From contig JAJYAH010000350.1 of NCBI GenBank assembly GCA_021779635.1, positions 1 through 7,175 on the forward strand: a stretch of 7,175 nucleotides of DNA. The letters are read 5' to 3'. Below are positions 1 through 5,457 of the stretch, piece by piece (positions within the stretch are counted from its first letter, which is position 1; the number at the start of each line of letters is the position of its first letter). Source of the DNA: Pseudomonadota bacterium (GTDB lineage: Bacteria > Pseudomonadota > Alphaproteobacteria > Rhizobiales > Xanthobacteraceae). Below the pieces are notes generated by a model that saw only the letters and a program-made list of their open reading frames with translations, ran no database searches and was not told the origin of the DNA. Position numbers and translations under genes: made by a program.

Positions 1-96
1 CTGGCAAAGGATTTCGAAGCGACAATCGCCAGCGCAGTTGCCTGGGCACTCGTCGCTCACATCCGCATCCTCACAAGACGGATCGCAAGAGCTTGA
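1..96 (+). CDS. IS5-family transposase, C-terminal end (partial)
   Basis: Frame 1 is open from the window edge to a TGA at 94-96 and gives 31 residues beginning LAKDFEATIASAVAW and ending TRRIARA. This combination (a KDFE-type start, a hydrophobic helix, then an RR-x-AR end) is the usual last helix of IS5-family DDE transposases in rhizobia, which cut and join insertion-sequence ends. The catalytic DDE residues lie upstream, outside the window, so activity cannot be judged. The frame differs from the overlapping 38-244 reading, which I regard as spurious. The only basis is recognition of a short C-terminus, so the family call is probable and the subgroup is open. Confidence 0.65.
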   Translation: MAKDFEATIASAVAWALVAHIRILTRRIARA

Positions 97-130
97 GATC
101 ATTCACAATCATTATGAGTCAGACACTAAT
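1..130 (+). mobile_element. Right end of an insertion sequence (left end outside window)
   Basis: The transposase stop at 94-96 is followed within about 35 bases by ATGAGTCAGACACTAA (about 115-130). This could be the terminal inverted repeat ending at a CTAA target; IS5 elements typically use YTAR targets such as CTAA or TTAG. The other terminus is not in the window, so neither the inverted repeat nor the target duplication can be verified and the boundary is approximate. Confidence 0.4.
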
Positions 131-181
131 CAATTCCCTCGTTCGGGAATCCGAAATTCGCCCTCAACGTTTGCCCCCTCG

Positions 182-202
182 ATACCAGCAAAAATACCAG
201 CA
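182..202. repeat. Paired direct repeat ATACCAGCA x2, copy 1
   Basis: ATACCAGCA occurs at 182-190 and again at 194-202, one start every 12 bases. The same pair recurs at 409-429 in the same orientation, with the 3-base spacer AAA here and TAA there. Short direct repeats in tandem are typical of arm-type binding sites for tyrosine recombinases; that role is inferred from layout only. Confidence 0.7.
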
Positions 203-332
203 AAACGATCGGCTGTAGCGGGCGCTTCCGCGAACTTTTGCTAATGTTTTCAAATGCGCGATCCAAATTCTCTTGAAAAATCAGGAATCGAGCTATGGCT
301 CTAAGCCATTGTTATTACTCATGTTTTATGCA

Positions 333-348
333 TGGTGCCCCTGGCCGG
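333..348 (-). other. tRNA 3'-end-like fragment (candidate attachment core)
   Basis: Read on the minus strand this is CCGGCCAGGGGCACCA. That is the 3' half of a T stem (CCGGC), a 7-base acceptor strand (CAGGGGC), a discriminator A and CCA. Upstream of it, the T loop is only partly recognisable (CGAAT) and the 5' T-stem half does not pair, so this is not a functional tRNA. Integrative elements usually recombine within tRNA 3' ends and leave such fragments behind. A chance match is possible over so short a stretch. Confidence 0.4.
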
Positions 349-408
349 CATTCGCCTAGTACCATAACCATCTGAATTTGAAGTCATTTTTATCGTCGAT
401 TGCTGCTG

Positions 409-429
409 ATACCAGCATAAATACCAGCA
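409..429. repeat. Paired direct repeat ATACCAGCA x2, copy 2
   Basis: ATACCAGCA occurs at 409-417 and 421-429, separated by TAA. This copy lies 227 bases from copy 1 in the same orientation, on the other side of the tRNA-end-like core at 333-348. The flanking bases of the two copies are not clearly similar, so the conserved part is the 21-base pair itself, with one mismatch in the spacer. Confidence 0.7.
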
Positions 430-597
430 GGATGACGCGCGGTATTCGCGGACAAAAAAACAGCAGGCTTCCCGCAGCGGTCACGCCTATGCCGTTCCAG
501 ACTCCACTATCGCCCCCGACCGGAATCGACCCGGCCTGACCCGAAATGCCGACGGCATCGACTTGACATATTTCGCGAGGTCAAGGGAGGTCTTCTC

Positions 598-735
598 ATG
601 CGTATTGGAGCGTGTCTGGAGAGCGTGAGAGAAGCCACAGGCGAGGGTGGGGAGTATCGTCTCGGAGTCACTTTAGCGGAGCTCGGCACTCGGCTGATCG
701 CCAAGAGACTGGAGAACCATGATCGGCAAATGTAG
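598..735 (+). CDS. Small hypothetical protein, 45 residues, ending at a tRNA-Ser-like 3' end
   Basis: An ATG at 598 is preceded by AAGGGAGG (583-590) with a 7-base spacer, an excellent ribosome binding site. The frame runs 45 codons from MRIGACLESVREATG through RLGVTLAELGTRLIAKRLE to a TAG at 733-735. The composition is protein-like, with charged residues alternating with hydrophobic ones and a probable helix over residues 24-40. I recognise no family. The stop lies inside the T-arm of the tRNA-like sequence at 733-759. The gene may therefore be a fragment whose 3' part was replaced when an element recombined at that site. It is too short to be certain; the strong ribosome binding site is the main argument for translation. 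Confidence 0.42.
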   Translation: MRIGACLESVREATGEGGEYRLGVTLAELGTRLIAKRLENHDRQM

Positions 736-759
736 GTTCGACTCCCACACTCTCCGCCA
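733..759 (+). pseudogene. Orphan tRNA-Ser-type 3' end (T arm, acceptor, CCA)
   Basis: From about 733 the sequence reads GTAGG, the T loop TTCGACT, CCCAC, then ACTCTCC, G and CCA. The T stem pairs except for one A-C mismatch, where GTGGG would be perfect. ACTCTCC-G-CCA is typical of tRNA-Ser-type acceptors. The preceding bases give no D or anticodon arm. The only matching acceptor 5' strand, GGAGAGC at 618-624, is far too distant (142 bases in all), so the tRNA is not intact. A displaced tRNA 3' end is the usual footprint of site-specific integration; the functional tRNA would lie elsewhere. Confidence 0.55.
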
Positions 760-1080
760 TTTGCACGATTTTGTGCGCCAACCTACGATTTTTGACTATT
801 TCGTGCGCGACGCGCGCTGTTGGGCCTCGACGGTTGCGCGGGGCGCGATAATGCAGGAACACTGATGCCCTCACAACTGTGGTGCAAACTCAGAATACAA
901 TCGTGCGATCAGTACGGCCAGACTCTTGTTTTCGAGCGTCATCTCGACGAAGTCGCTTCACAGCACTCCGCGCCTTTTCTGGTGCGCGCCACTTCGGAGT
1001 TGCGAGGGGCCGCTTGCGGCGCAAAGCTGCCGCTCGGGAGCAGCCGCCCGCTCCGAGCGCGCCTAATACCGGCGAACGCA
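760..1080. other. 321-base stretch without a convincing gene
   Basis: The plus-strand frames at 820-1110 and 879-1157 and the minus-strand frame at 890-1081 lack ribosome binding sites and look like random translations of GC-rich DNA (runs of R, A, P and S). I see no RNA gene. Near the tRNA end there are two related segments, GATTTTGTGCGC (767-778) and CTATTTCGTGCGC (797-809). A hairpin at 1031-1059 probably belongs to the minus-strand gene that ends at 1081. Confidence 0.5.
1031..1059 (-). terminator. Putative terminator hairpin after the 154-residue gene
   Basis: CGCTCGGGAGC (1031-1041) pairs with GCTCCGAGCG (1050-1059), giving ten base pairs with a single bulged base and an 8-base loop. 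It starts 22 bases past the stop of the minus-strand gene at 1081. There is no run of U after the stem, so intrinsic termination would be weak; it could instead be a 3' stabilising structure. Confidence 0.35.
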
Positions 1081-1545
1081 TTATTCCAACTCTATTTGCG
1101 TTTGCACTGAACGGACAATTCGTTCAAAGGCTGCTTTGGACAACCGATCGTCAGTGAGCCACTCCATTGTCCAATTTGGCCGCCCCTCCAGTTCCTTAAA
1201 CGCGGCGACTTCGTAGGCGCCCCCGGCGCGAGACAGGGACGTCTTGAGCGTTGGGTGGTCATGCACCAGGGACCAGACTCTCGATTCGATGTCGCGTCGG
1301 CCCGCCTTAACCGGATGCAGTTCGTATTTTGCCTGGAGGTCGCTGGCGATCTGATCCAGGCATGCGTAGCAGGCCACGGATACCTTGTTGTTCTTGCCGC
1401 CGATACCGAAGCCCCAGTTTGCATCGGGGCGCGGTGTAGGGCCAAATACGAAAACATCATCCAACTCGGCGCACTCTTCATGCTTGCGAGCAGCCTCCAG
1501 CATCATCTGGCGCAGTTCCCTTTCACTCTTGCGTTCCTTGGTCAC
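1081..1545 (-). CDS. Hypothetical protein, 154 residues
   Basis: I do not recognise this protein. The frame starts with GTG at 1545, preceded by GGAG with a 6-base spacer, and ends at TAA (1081-1083). The N-terminus is charged (MTKERKSERELRQMM) and probably a helix through residue 27. Residues 30-60 contain DDVFVFGPTPRPDANWGFGIGG followed by a C-Y-A-C pair (ACYACLDQI). The C-terminal half is mixed helix with WTMEWLTDDRL near residue 125. No signal peptide or membrane segment is seen, so it is probably cytoplasmic. It lies 73 bases downstream of the htrA-type gene on the same strand, so read-through from the heat-shock unit is possible, but a shared role is not supported by any motif. Confidence 0.68.
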   Translation of the reverse strand: MTKERKSERELRQMMLEAARKHEECAELDDVFVFGPTPRPDANWGFGIGGKNNKVSVACYACLDQIASDLQAKYELHPVKAGRRDIESRVWSLVHDHPTLKTSLSRAGGAYEVAAFKELEGRPNWTMEWLTDDRLSKAAFERIVRSVQTQIELE

Positions 1546-1618
1546 CTACATCTCCGTGTGTGCAATTTATCCGGCCGTTCCCGCTGATACGCTTGCGCTG
1601 ATGCCACGCTGCTCTTGA

Positions 1619-2707
1619 TCATTGATCGGCCGTGCGTCTCACCGTTGCTTTTGCAGGACCTACCTCGACGCTGACGCTGTGAACAGTGCCATTGCGCTCG
1701 ATCCGAAGCTCGACGCGGCCCCCGAGCGGGGTGAGCCCGATTAAATTGCGAAGCTGGGCCGCGCTTCTGATCGGCATGCCATCGACCGCCTTTACGACGT
1801 CGCCCTTCTGCAAACCCGCTTTCTCTGCCGGTGAACCGCCGGCGACCTCGCCGATCAACGCACCTTGATACCCTTCCTTGGACGCCAGATCGGCTCCAAG
1901 ATCGCGAATCGAAATACCGATCTGGCCGCGACGGACCTCTCCATATTGAACGAGCTGCTCCATGACCCGGCGCGCCATATTGATCGGCACCGCGAATCCG
2001 ATGCCAACGTTACCACCCCCCGGCGAAATGATTGCCGTATTGATCCCAATGAGTTGCCCCCTGAGGCTGATTAAAGCGCCGCCGGAATTTCCAGGATTGA
2101 TGGAAGCATCGGTCTGGATGAAGTCCTCATAGCCTTGCTTGCCGAGCCCGGTCCGACCGAGAGCGCTGACAATTCCCGAAGTCACGGTCTGGCCCAAGCC
2201 AAACGGGTTTCCAATCGCGATCACGAAATCGCCGACCTCCAGCTTATCGCTGTCACCCAACGGAATCGCCCTGAGGTTACTTTTCTGCCCCTGAAGCTGA
2301 AGAACCGCAACGTCGGTTGCGGGATCCCGTCCGACTAATTTGGCGTCGAACTTCCGTCCGTCCTTGGTCGTGATCTGAGCCTTTGAGATCTGCGCGACGA
2401 CATGATTGGCGGTGAGAACATAGCCGCGTTCGGCGTCGACGATAACGCCCGAGCCGGTTGCCTGGACTTCCTTTTCGAGCTGCTTGGGAAGATCAAAAAA
2501 CTCTCGAAAGACGGGGTCGCGGTAGAGCGGATTTTCCTCCTTGACCCGGGCGTACACCGAAATGTTGACGACCGAAGAGGTCGTTTCCTTTACCACCGGC
2601 GCCAGCGTCGGAATTTGGCCGCTCTTGATATCCGGCACCTGGGCGAGCGCCGGCGACCAAGTGATAAACCCGTAAAAAAACAACACCCAGGCGAACCGTC
2701 GATTCAT
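1619..2707 (-). CDS. degP: HtrA/DegP-type periplasmic serine protease with one PDZ domain
   Basis: This is a trypsin-like endoprotease of the HtrA (Do) family that degrades misfolded envelope proteins. Counting from the ATG at 2707 (362 residues), the triad is His102 in TANHVV, Asp132 in DPATDVAVL and Ser208 in NPGNSGG, and all three motifs are intact. A signal peptide is clear: MNRR, a hydrophobic stretch FAWVLFFYGFI, then SPALA-Q as the likely cleavage site, so it acts in the periplasm. A single PDZ domain covers about residues 262-350; classical DegP has two. The frame also allows ATG at 2731 and GTG at 2782. None of the three has a good Shine-Dalgarno; 2782 lies inside an inverted repeat, and 2707 gives the best signal peptide. 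It is the third gene after two sHsp genes, as in the hspB-hspC-degP operon described for B. japonicum. Confidence 0.93.
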   Translation of the reverse strand: MNRRFAWVLFFYGFITWSPALAQVPDIKSGQIPTLAPVVKETTSSVVNISVYARVKEENPLYRDPVFREFFDLPKQLEKEVQATGSGVIVDAERGYVLTANHVVAQISKAQITTKDGRKFDAKLVGRDPATDVAVLQLQGQKSNLRAIPLGDSDKLEVGDFVIAIGNPFGLGQTVTSGIVSALGRTGLGKQGYEDFIQTDASINPGNSGGALISLRGQLIGINTAIISPGGGNVGIGFAVPINMARRVMEQLVQYGEVRRGQIGISIRDLGADLASKEGYQGALIGEVAGGSPAEKAGLQKGDVVKAVDGMPIRSAAQLRNLIGLTPLGGRVELRIERNGTVHSVSVEVGPAKATVRRTADQ

Positions 2708-2763
2708 TTTTGCTAATGAGCTATCCGACATGGCGAGTAAACGAGTTTGTACAGGCGGAAATC

Positions 2764-2797
2764 CCAACGTCCGGACGATCACGCGCCCGGACGTTGG
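2764..2797 (-). terminator. Perfect 11-bp inverted repeat between hspC and htrA (possible weak terminator)
   Basis: CCAACGTCCGG (2764-2774) and CCGGACGTTGG (2787-2797) are perfect complements around a 12-base loop. Read on the minus strand the stem is followed by GATTTCC rather than a real U run. It lies about 30 bases past the hspC stop and 33 bases before the possible htrA ATG at 2731. It could reduce read-through into htrA, protect the upstream mRNA, or bind a regulator as DNA. Confidence 0.4.
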
Positions 2798-2801
2798 AAA
2801 C

Positions 2802-2845
2802 TGTCAGCCGTTGCGGTTGATAATGTGTCAGCCATTGCGGTTGAT
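2802..2845 (-). repeat. 24-bp tandem duplication covering the hspC 3' end
   Basis: TGTCAGCC(G/A)TTGCGGTTGAT occurs at 2802-2821 and 2826-2845 with one mismatch in 20 bases and a period of 24. On the minus strand each copy encodes I-N-R-N-G followed by TGA. The upstream copy (2826-2845) is the real end of the sHsp gene, and the second copy repeats the end and stop codon just past it in the same frame. Confidence 0.8.
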
Positions 2846-3328
2846 GGTGATGCGGCGGACATTCTTCGCTTCTGCGGATTTCGGCACCGTTATCGTCAGC
2901 ACGCCGTTCTTGAACGCCGCTGAGACTTTGTCCTCATCGACGTCTTCCAGCGGAATGCGCCGTTCGAAGCGGCCGTAGTACCGCTCGCTGAAACGACGGG
3001 CCTTGTCCTCCGATTCCGATCTCTTCTCGCCGGAGATCGAAAGAACGCCATTCGCGATTTCCAGACTGACGTCCTTCTCATCGAGACCGGGCAACTCGGC
3101 GGTGATGCGCACCTCCTTGTCCGTCTCGTCGATGTCGACCTGGGGCCAGCTGAGTCCAGTAAGTGCCCGTGTTGGCCCGAACGCCGCAAGATCGAACCCG
3201 CGAAAGACATCATCGAACATGCGATTCATCTCGCGATGCAACGCAAAGAATGGATTGACGTCGGCACCTCGGGGGAGGCCGACCTCGCGTCCCCTGCTGT
3301 TCCAGGGGATAAGATCCTTGATCGCCAT
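2828..3328 (-). CDS. hspC: Small heat-shock protein (Hsp20/alpha-crystallin), class C type
   Basis: This 166-residue sHsp is an ATP-independent holdase that binds unfolding proteins in the cytoplasm. The N-terminal arm (1-60) contains PFFALHREMNRMFDDVF. The alpha-crystallin domain runs from about W61 to K150, with AELPGLDEKDVSLEI, an ERYYGRFERRIPL loop and the A-x-x-x-G-x-L motif as AFKNGVL at 138-144. The C-terminal I-x-I oligomer motif is ITI at 160-162. The ATG at 3328 has AAGGAG upstream with an 8-base spacer. The sequence is clearly different from the two IbpA-like sHsps here and fits what is called class C in bradyrhizobia. It lies 89 bases after the hspB-type gene with no promoter visible between them, so it is probably cotranscribed. 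Confidence 0.95.
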   Translation of the reverse strand: MAIKDLIPWNSRGREVGLPRGADVNPFFALHREMNRMFDDVFRGFDLAAFGPTRALTGLSWPQVDIDETDKEVRITAELPGLDEKDVSLEIANGVLSISGEKRSESEDKARRFSERYYGRFERRIPLEDVDEDKVSAAFKNGVLTITVPKSAEAKNVRRITINRNG

Positions 3329-3352
3329 GGGGTGTTCTCCTTAAATCAAAGC

Positions 3353-3386
3353 GGCTTCCGCCGCGGACAAGTCCGCCGCGGAAGCC
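3353..3386 (-). other. Strong intercistronic hairpin between hspB and hspC
   Basis: GGCTTCCGC (3353-3361) pairs with GCGGAAGCC (3378-3386), and inside it GCGGAC (3363-3368) pairs with GTCCGC (3371-3376). That gives 15 pairs, one mismatched position and a 2-base tip. On the minus strand it begins 32 bases after the hspB stop and is followed by GCTTTGATTTAAGGAG, the hspC ribosome binding site. With no proper U run, an RNA stability or partial termination role that sets the hspB:hspC ratio is more likely than full termination. Confidence 0.7.
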
Positions 3387-3417
3387 AGTTTGCCGATGTA
3401 AAAGCGTCGGGCCGCGG

Positions 3418-3879
3418 TCAGGCCGCCTTGCCGTCGATCTGCCGGACGTTCGAGGCGGAAGAACCCGCGATGGAAATCCGACGCGGCTTCATGGCCTCCG
3501 GGACCTCGCGGACCAGTTCGATCTGCAGCAGGCCGTTGTCAAACGCCGCTCCCTTGACCTGGACGTAGTCCGCCAGATTGAACTGCCGCTTGAAGGGCCG
3601 TGACGAAATTCCCTGGTACAGGAATTCGCGCTGTTGCTTCTCGGCTTTCCGGCCTTCCACCGTCAGCACGCTTTGTTCTGCGGTGATCGCGATCTCGTCC
3701 GGTGTGAAGCCGGCGACCGCCAGAGATATCTGGTAGTGGTCTTCGCCCACGCGTTCGACGTTGCACGGGGGATAGTTGTCCTCCGCACTGGCCTGTTGTG
3801 CGGCGTCGACAAGATCGAACAGGCGGTCAAAGCCGATGGTCGACCGCCAAAGGGGAGCAAAATCGTAGGTAGTTCTCAT
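3418..3879 (-). CDS. hspB: Small heat-shock protein (Hsp20/IbpA-like), class A type, ROSE-controlled
   Basis: This is a 153-residue cytoplasmic chaperone. It starts MRTTYDFAPLWRSTIGFDRLF, the usual IbpA-like N-terminus. The alpha-crystallin domain spans about residues 38-128 and contains NYPPCNVE, AGFTPDEIAIT, LTVEGRK, ISSRPFKRQF and the A-x-x-x-G-x-L motif at 112-118 (AFDNGLL). The C-terminal I-x-I motif is ISI at 135-137. I chose the ATG at 3879, not the in-frame upstream codon at 3927, because the former is 6 bases from the GGAGGA of the ROSE leader and the latter lies within that RNA structure. By hand about 70 percent of residues match the sHsp at 5458-5916, which points to gene duplication. 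It heads the operon hspB-hspC-htrA. Confidence 0.96.
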   Translation of the reverse strand: MRTTYDFAPLWRSTIGFDRLFDLVDAAQQASAEDNYPPCNVERVGEDHYQISLAVAGFTPDEIAITAEQSVLTVEGRKAEKQQREFLYQGISSRPFKRQFNLADYVQVKGAAFDNGLLQIELVREVPEAMKPRRISIAGSSASNVRQIDGKAA

Positions 3880-3983
3880 AGCCAAATCCTCCGTTGAGCA
3901 AGTTGGGTACGAGCGGACCCCGAACACCTCCGGCGCCCGTCTCCGCCGGGCCCCGAAAGGGCGCCCGGACCGCTTGTCGCGGC
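3877..3983 (-). promoter_or_regulatory. ROSE RNA thermometer upstream of hspB
   Basis: The transcribed strand begins with a hairpin, GCCGCGACAAGCGG (3983-3970). A long GC-rich stem-loop region follows (GGGCGCCC, then GGGGCCCGG and GGGCGCC), and the element ends with ACTTGCTCAACGGAGGATT before GGCTATG. UUGCU opposite AGGA of the Shine-Dalgarno is the ROSE signature, in which non-canonical pairs make the last helix open on heating. The same elements in the same order precede the other IbpA-like gene (5914-6017). ROSE elements repress translation at normal temperature in bradyrhizobial sHsp operons. The coordinates include the start codon. Confidence 0.92.
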
Positions 3984-3990
3984 ACGCTAA

Positions 3991-4018
3991 AAATTAGAAA
4001 AAGCCAATCTGATTTCAA
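3991..4018 (-). promoter_or_regulatory. Sigma70-like promoter of the hspB operon
   Basis: On the minus strand TTGAAA (4018-4013) is followed after 16 bases by TAATTT (3996-3991), and the ROSE RNA begins only 7 bases further on. The other ROSE gene has the same -35 and spacer length. A housekeeping-type promoter fits control by RNA melting rather than by sigma-32. Confidence 0.7.
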
Positions 4019-4153
4019 GAGGGCTGCGGGCGTCTGTTTTGCAAATTGGCGGATCGGGCGCCGGTTATGGCTCTCCTTCGATATGGCCTGCTGAGCATTC
4101 TTGAATTTTTGAAAGTGGCGCGTCAACGGTCAGGCCGCGAGCGGCTCCCCTTG

Positions 4154-4357
4154 TCATGCTGCGTCGGCAACTTCCCTTTGTTGCCCAGAAAAGTCGGCGT
4201 TGGCGATTTCGGCTGCATCCGCCGTCAACGACGGCAAAGCCACACGGTCTGTCTCGAACATCGCAGCCTGCAAGGCGACAAGGGCTGCTCCAGTCGCCGA
4301 GACTGTGTTTGCGATCATGAGCAGAAGGACCGACGGAGTAAACATAGCGACGATCAT
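4154..4357 (-). CDS. Possible small exported or membrane protein, 67 residues
   Basis: An ATG at 4357, 21 bases after the rpoH stop, opens a frame of 67 residues. The N-terminal half is hydrophobic (MIVAMFTPSVLLLMIANTVSATGAALVAL), compatible with a signal peptide or a membrane helix, and the rest is acidic and polar (TADAAEIANADFSGQQREVADAA). No good Shine-Dalgarno precedes it and its third-position GC is only about 63 percent, so coding is uncertain. I know no family for it. If translated it would depend on read-through or coupling from rpoH, as no promoter is seen. Confidence 0.38.
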   Translation of the reverse strand: MIVAMFTPSVLLLMIANTVSATGAALVALQAAMFETDRVALPSLTADAAEIANADFSGQQREVADAA

Positions 4358-4378
4358 GTCCGGTGATCTTTTGCTGGC

Positions 4379-5302
4379 TTAGATTCGTGCCTCCCGTTGC
4401 TTCATTTCCTTCGCGCGGGAAGGCGGTCCGTTGACCTCACGCCGACTTGTCAGCATCGCAGCCTTTACCTTTTCAAACGCTCGCTGTTCGATCTGGCGGA
4501 CCCTTTCGCGGGATACCCCATATTCCGCGGCAAGTTCTTCAAGGGTCGCCGACTCCTCGTTCAGCCAGCGCGCGGTGAAGATGTTACGTTCGCGAGGGTT
4601 GAGGTTGGCGAGGGCGTTAGCGAGGGCCTGACGGCGATGTTTGGTCTCTTGCTCCTCGGCTAACGTGATTTCACTGGTCGGCGCGGGATCGACAAGCCAG
4701 TCCAACGTCTGTCCGGCCTCATCCTCGTCGTGAATCGGCGCATTCAGAGAAACGTCTCCACGCAGGCGCCGGTCCATGGTGACAACGTCGCGCTCGGCCA
4801 CCTTGAGACCCTCCGCAATTTGCCTGACCTGCTCCGGACGCAAATCGCCATCCTGCAGCGCCGAGATTGCGCTCTTGGCCCTTCGCAGTTTGAAGAAAAG
4901 CTTCTTCTGGCTGGCGCTGGCGGCGATCTTGACGAGCGACCAGGACCGCAGGATGTACTCCTGGATGGTGGCCCTGATCCACCACATCGCATAGGTGGCA
5001 AGGCGGACGCCCCGGTCCGGATCAAACCGCTTCACGGCCTGCATCAAGCCAATGTTGCCTTCCGAGACGATTTCCGCGATCGGGAGGCCGTAGCCGCGAT
5101 AGCGCATCGCTATCTTGGCGACTAGCCTCAAATGACTACTGACCAGGTGGTACGCCGCGGCACGATCCCGATGTTCGCGCCACCGTCTCGCGTAGGCGAG
5201 CTCCTGCTCGGGCTTGAGTATGGGAAACTTGCGAATCTCGACGAGATATTTCGACAGCCCCGCGTCGACAGACGGAGCAGGTAGAGAGGCAACGTTAAAC
5301 AT
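4379..5302 (-). CDS. rpoH: RNA polymerase sigma factor RpoH (sigma-32)
   Basis: This 307-residue alternative sigma factor directs RNA polymerase to heat-shock promoters. Region 1.2 includes LSKYLVEIRKFPIL (16-29). Region 2 runs from HLRLVAKIAMRYRGYGLP to FDPDRGVRLATYAMWWIRATIQEYILRSWSLVK (57-125), including the core-binding and -10-recognition helices. The RpoH-specific box is present as QKKLFFKLR (132-140); the usual form is QRKLFFNLR. Region 4.2 is the helix-turn-helix TLEELAAEYGVSRERVRQIEQRAFEKVK (253-280). Start ATG at 5302. The hspA-type gene ends 155 bases upstream with no clear terminator between, so cotranscription from the ROSE-controlled promoter is likely, as reported for rpoH1 in B. 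japonicum. A weak own promoter (TTGGAA, 18 bases, TAACTC; 5349-5320) is also possible. Confidence 0.96.
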   Translation of the reverse strand: MFNVASLPAPSVDAGLSKYLVEIRKFPILKPEQELAYARRWREHRDRAAAYHLVSSHLRLVAKIAMRYRGYGLPIAEIVSEGNIGLMQAVKRFDPDRGVRLATYAMWWIRATIQEYILRSWSLVKIAASASQKKLFFKLRRAKSAISALQDGDLRPEQVRQIAEGLKVAERDVVTMDRRLRGDVSLNAPIHDEDEAGQTLDWLVDPAPTSEITLAEEQETKHRRQALANALANLNPRERNIFTARWLNEESATLEELAAEYGVSRERVRQIEQRAFEKVKAAMLTSRREVNGPPSRAKEMKQREARI

Positions 5303-5457
5303 CTTGTAAACCCCAATTAGAGTTAGGAATTAGACTCACTTCATTCCAACGGCTCGTTCTGGCTTGATCGAGGGTGCGGGCGCGTGAACTCGCCGGCACA
5401 GGTGCGGCGGCCTGTAAGCGGCACGACCCCTGCGCAGCCCGTCGAACAACCTAGCCC
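5303..5457 (-). other. hspA-rpoH intercistronic spacer with TCTAATT direct repeat
   Basis: The spacer has no ROSE-like fold and no strong terminator. On the minus strand TCTAATT occurs twice, at 5334-5328 and 5321-5315, just before the rpoH start. A weak sigma70-like pair (TTGGAA at 5349-5344, TAACTC at 5325-5320) overlaps this repeat. No clear Shine-Dalgarno precedes the rpoH ATG; the nearest purine run is GGGG at 5314-5311. Confidence 0.35.

Larger units (their letters stand above)
97..597. other. 501-base gene-free stretch, attachment-site-like remnant
   Basis: No credible coding region is seen on either strand; the reading frames here are short and have no ribosome binding site. The stretch from about 240 to 420 is visibly richer in A and T than the heat-shock genes. 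It holds two paired direct repeats (182-202 and 409-429) on either side of a tRNA 3'-end-like sequence read on the minus strand (333-348). The layout resembles an integrase attachment region. A 6-bp inverted repeat, CTTGAC/GTCAAG, lies at 562-585 just before the small ORF at 598. Confidence 0.5.

Noticed and set aside
38..244. Plus-strand 68-residue ORF at the left edge
   Set aside because: It overlaps the transposase C-terminus in another frame, has no ribosome binding site and continues into repeats.
618..759. A complete tRNA-Ser using GGAGAGC at 618 as acceptor 5' strand
   Set aside because: 142 bases is too long, and no D arm or anticodon arm can be drawn; the intervening sequence reads better as an ORF.
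668..874. Minus-strand ORF with MAESVGVEPT
   Set aside because: This is the antisense of a tRNA T-arm and acceptor end, a well-known source of spurious proteins.
820..1157. Plus-strand ORFs of 96 and 92 residues
   Set aside because: No ribosome binding site, random-looking composition, and overlap with the end of the better supported minus-strand gene.
3880..3927. N-terminal extension of the hspB-type protein from 3927
   Set aside because: Same reason: the extension lies in the ROSE leader.
4134..4145. GCCGC-GA-GCGGC as terminator after the 67-residue ORF
   Set aside because: A two-base loop on a five-pair stem with no U run is too weak to call.
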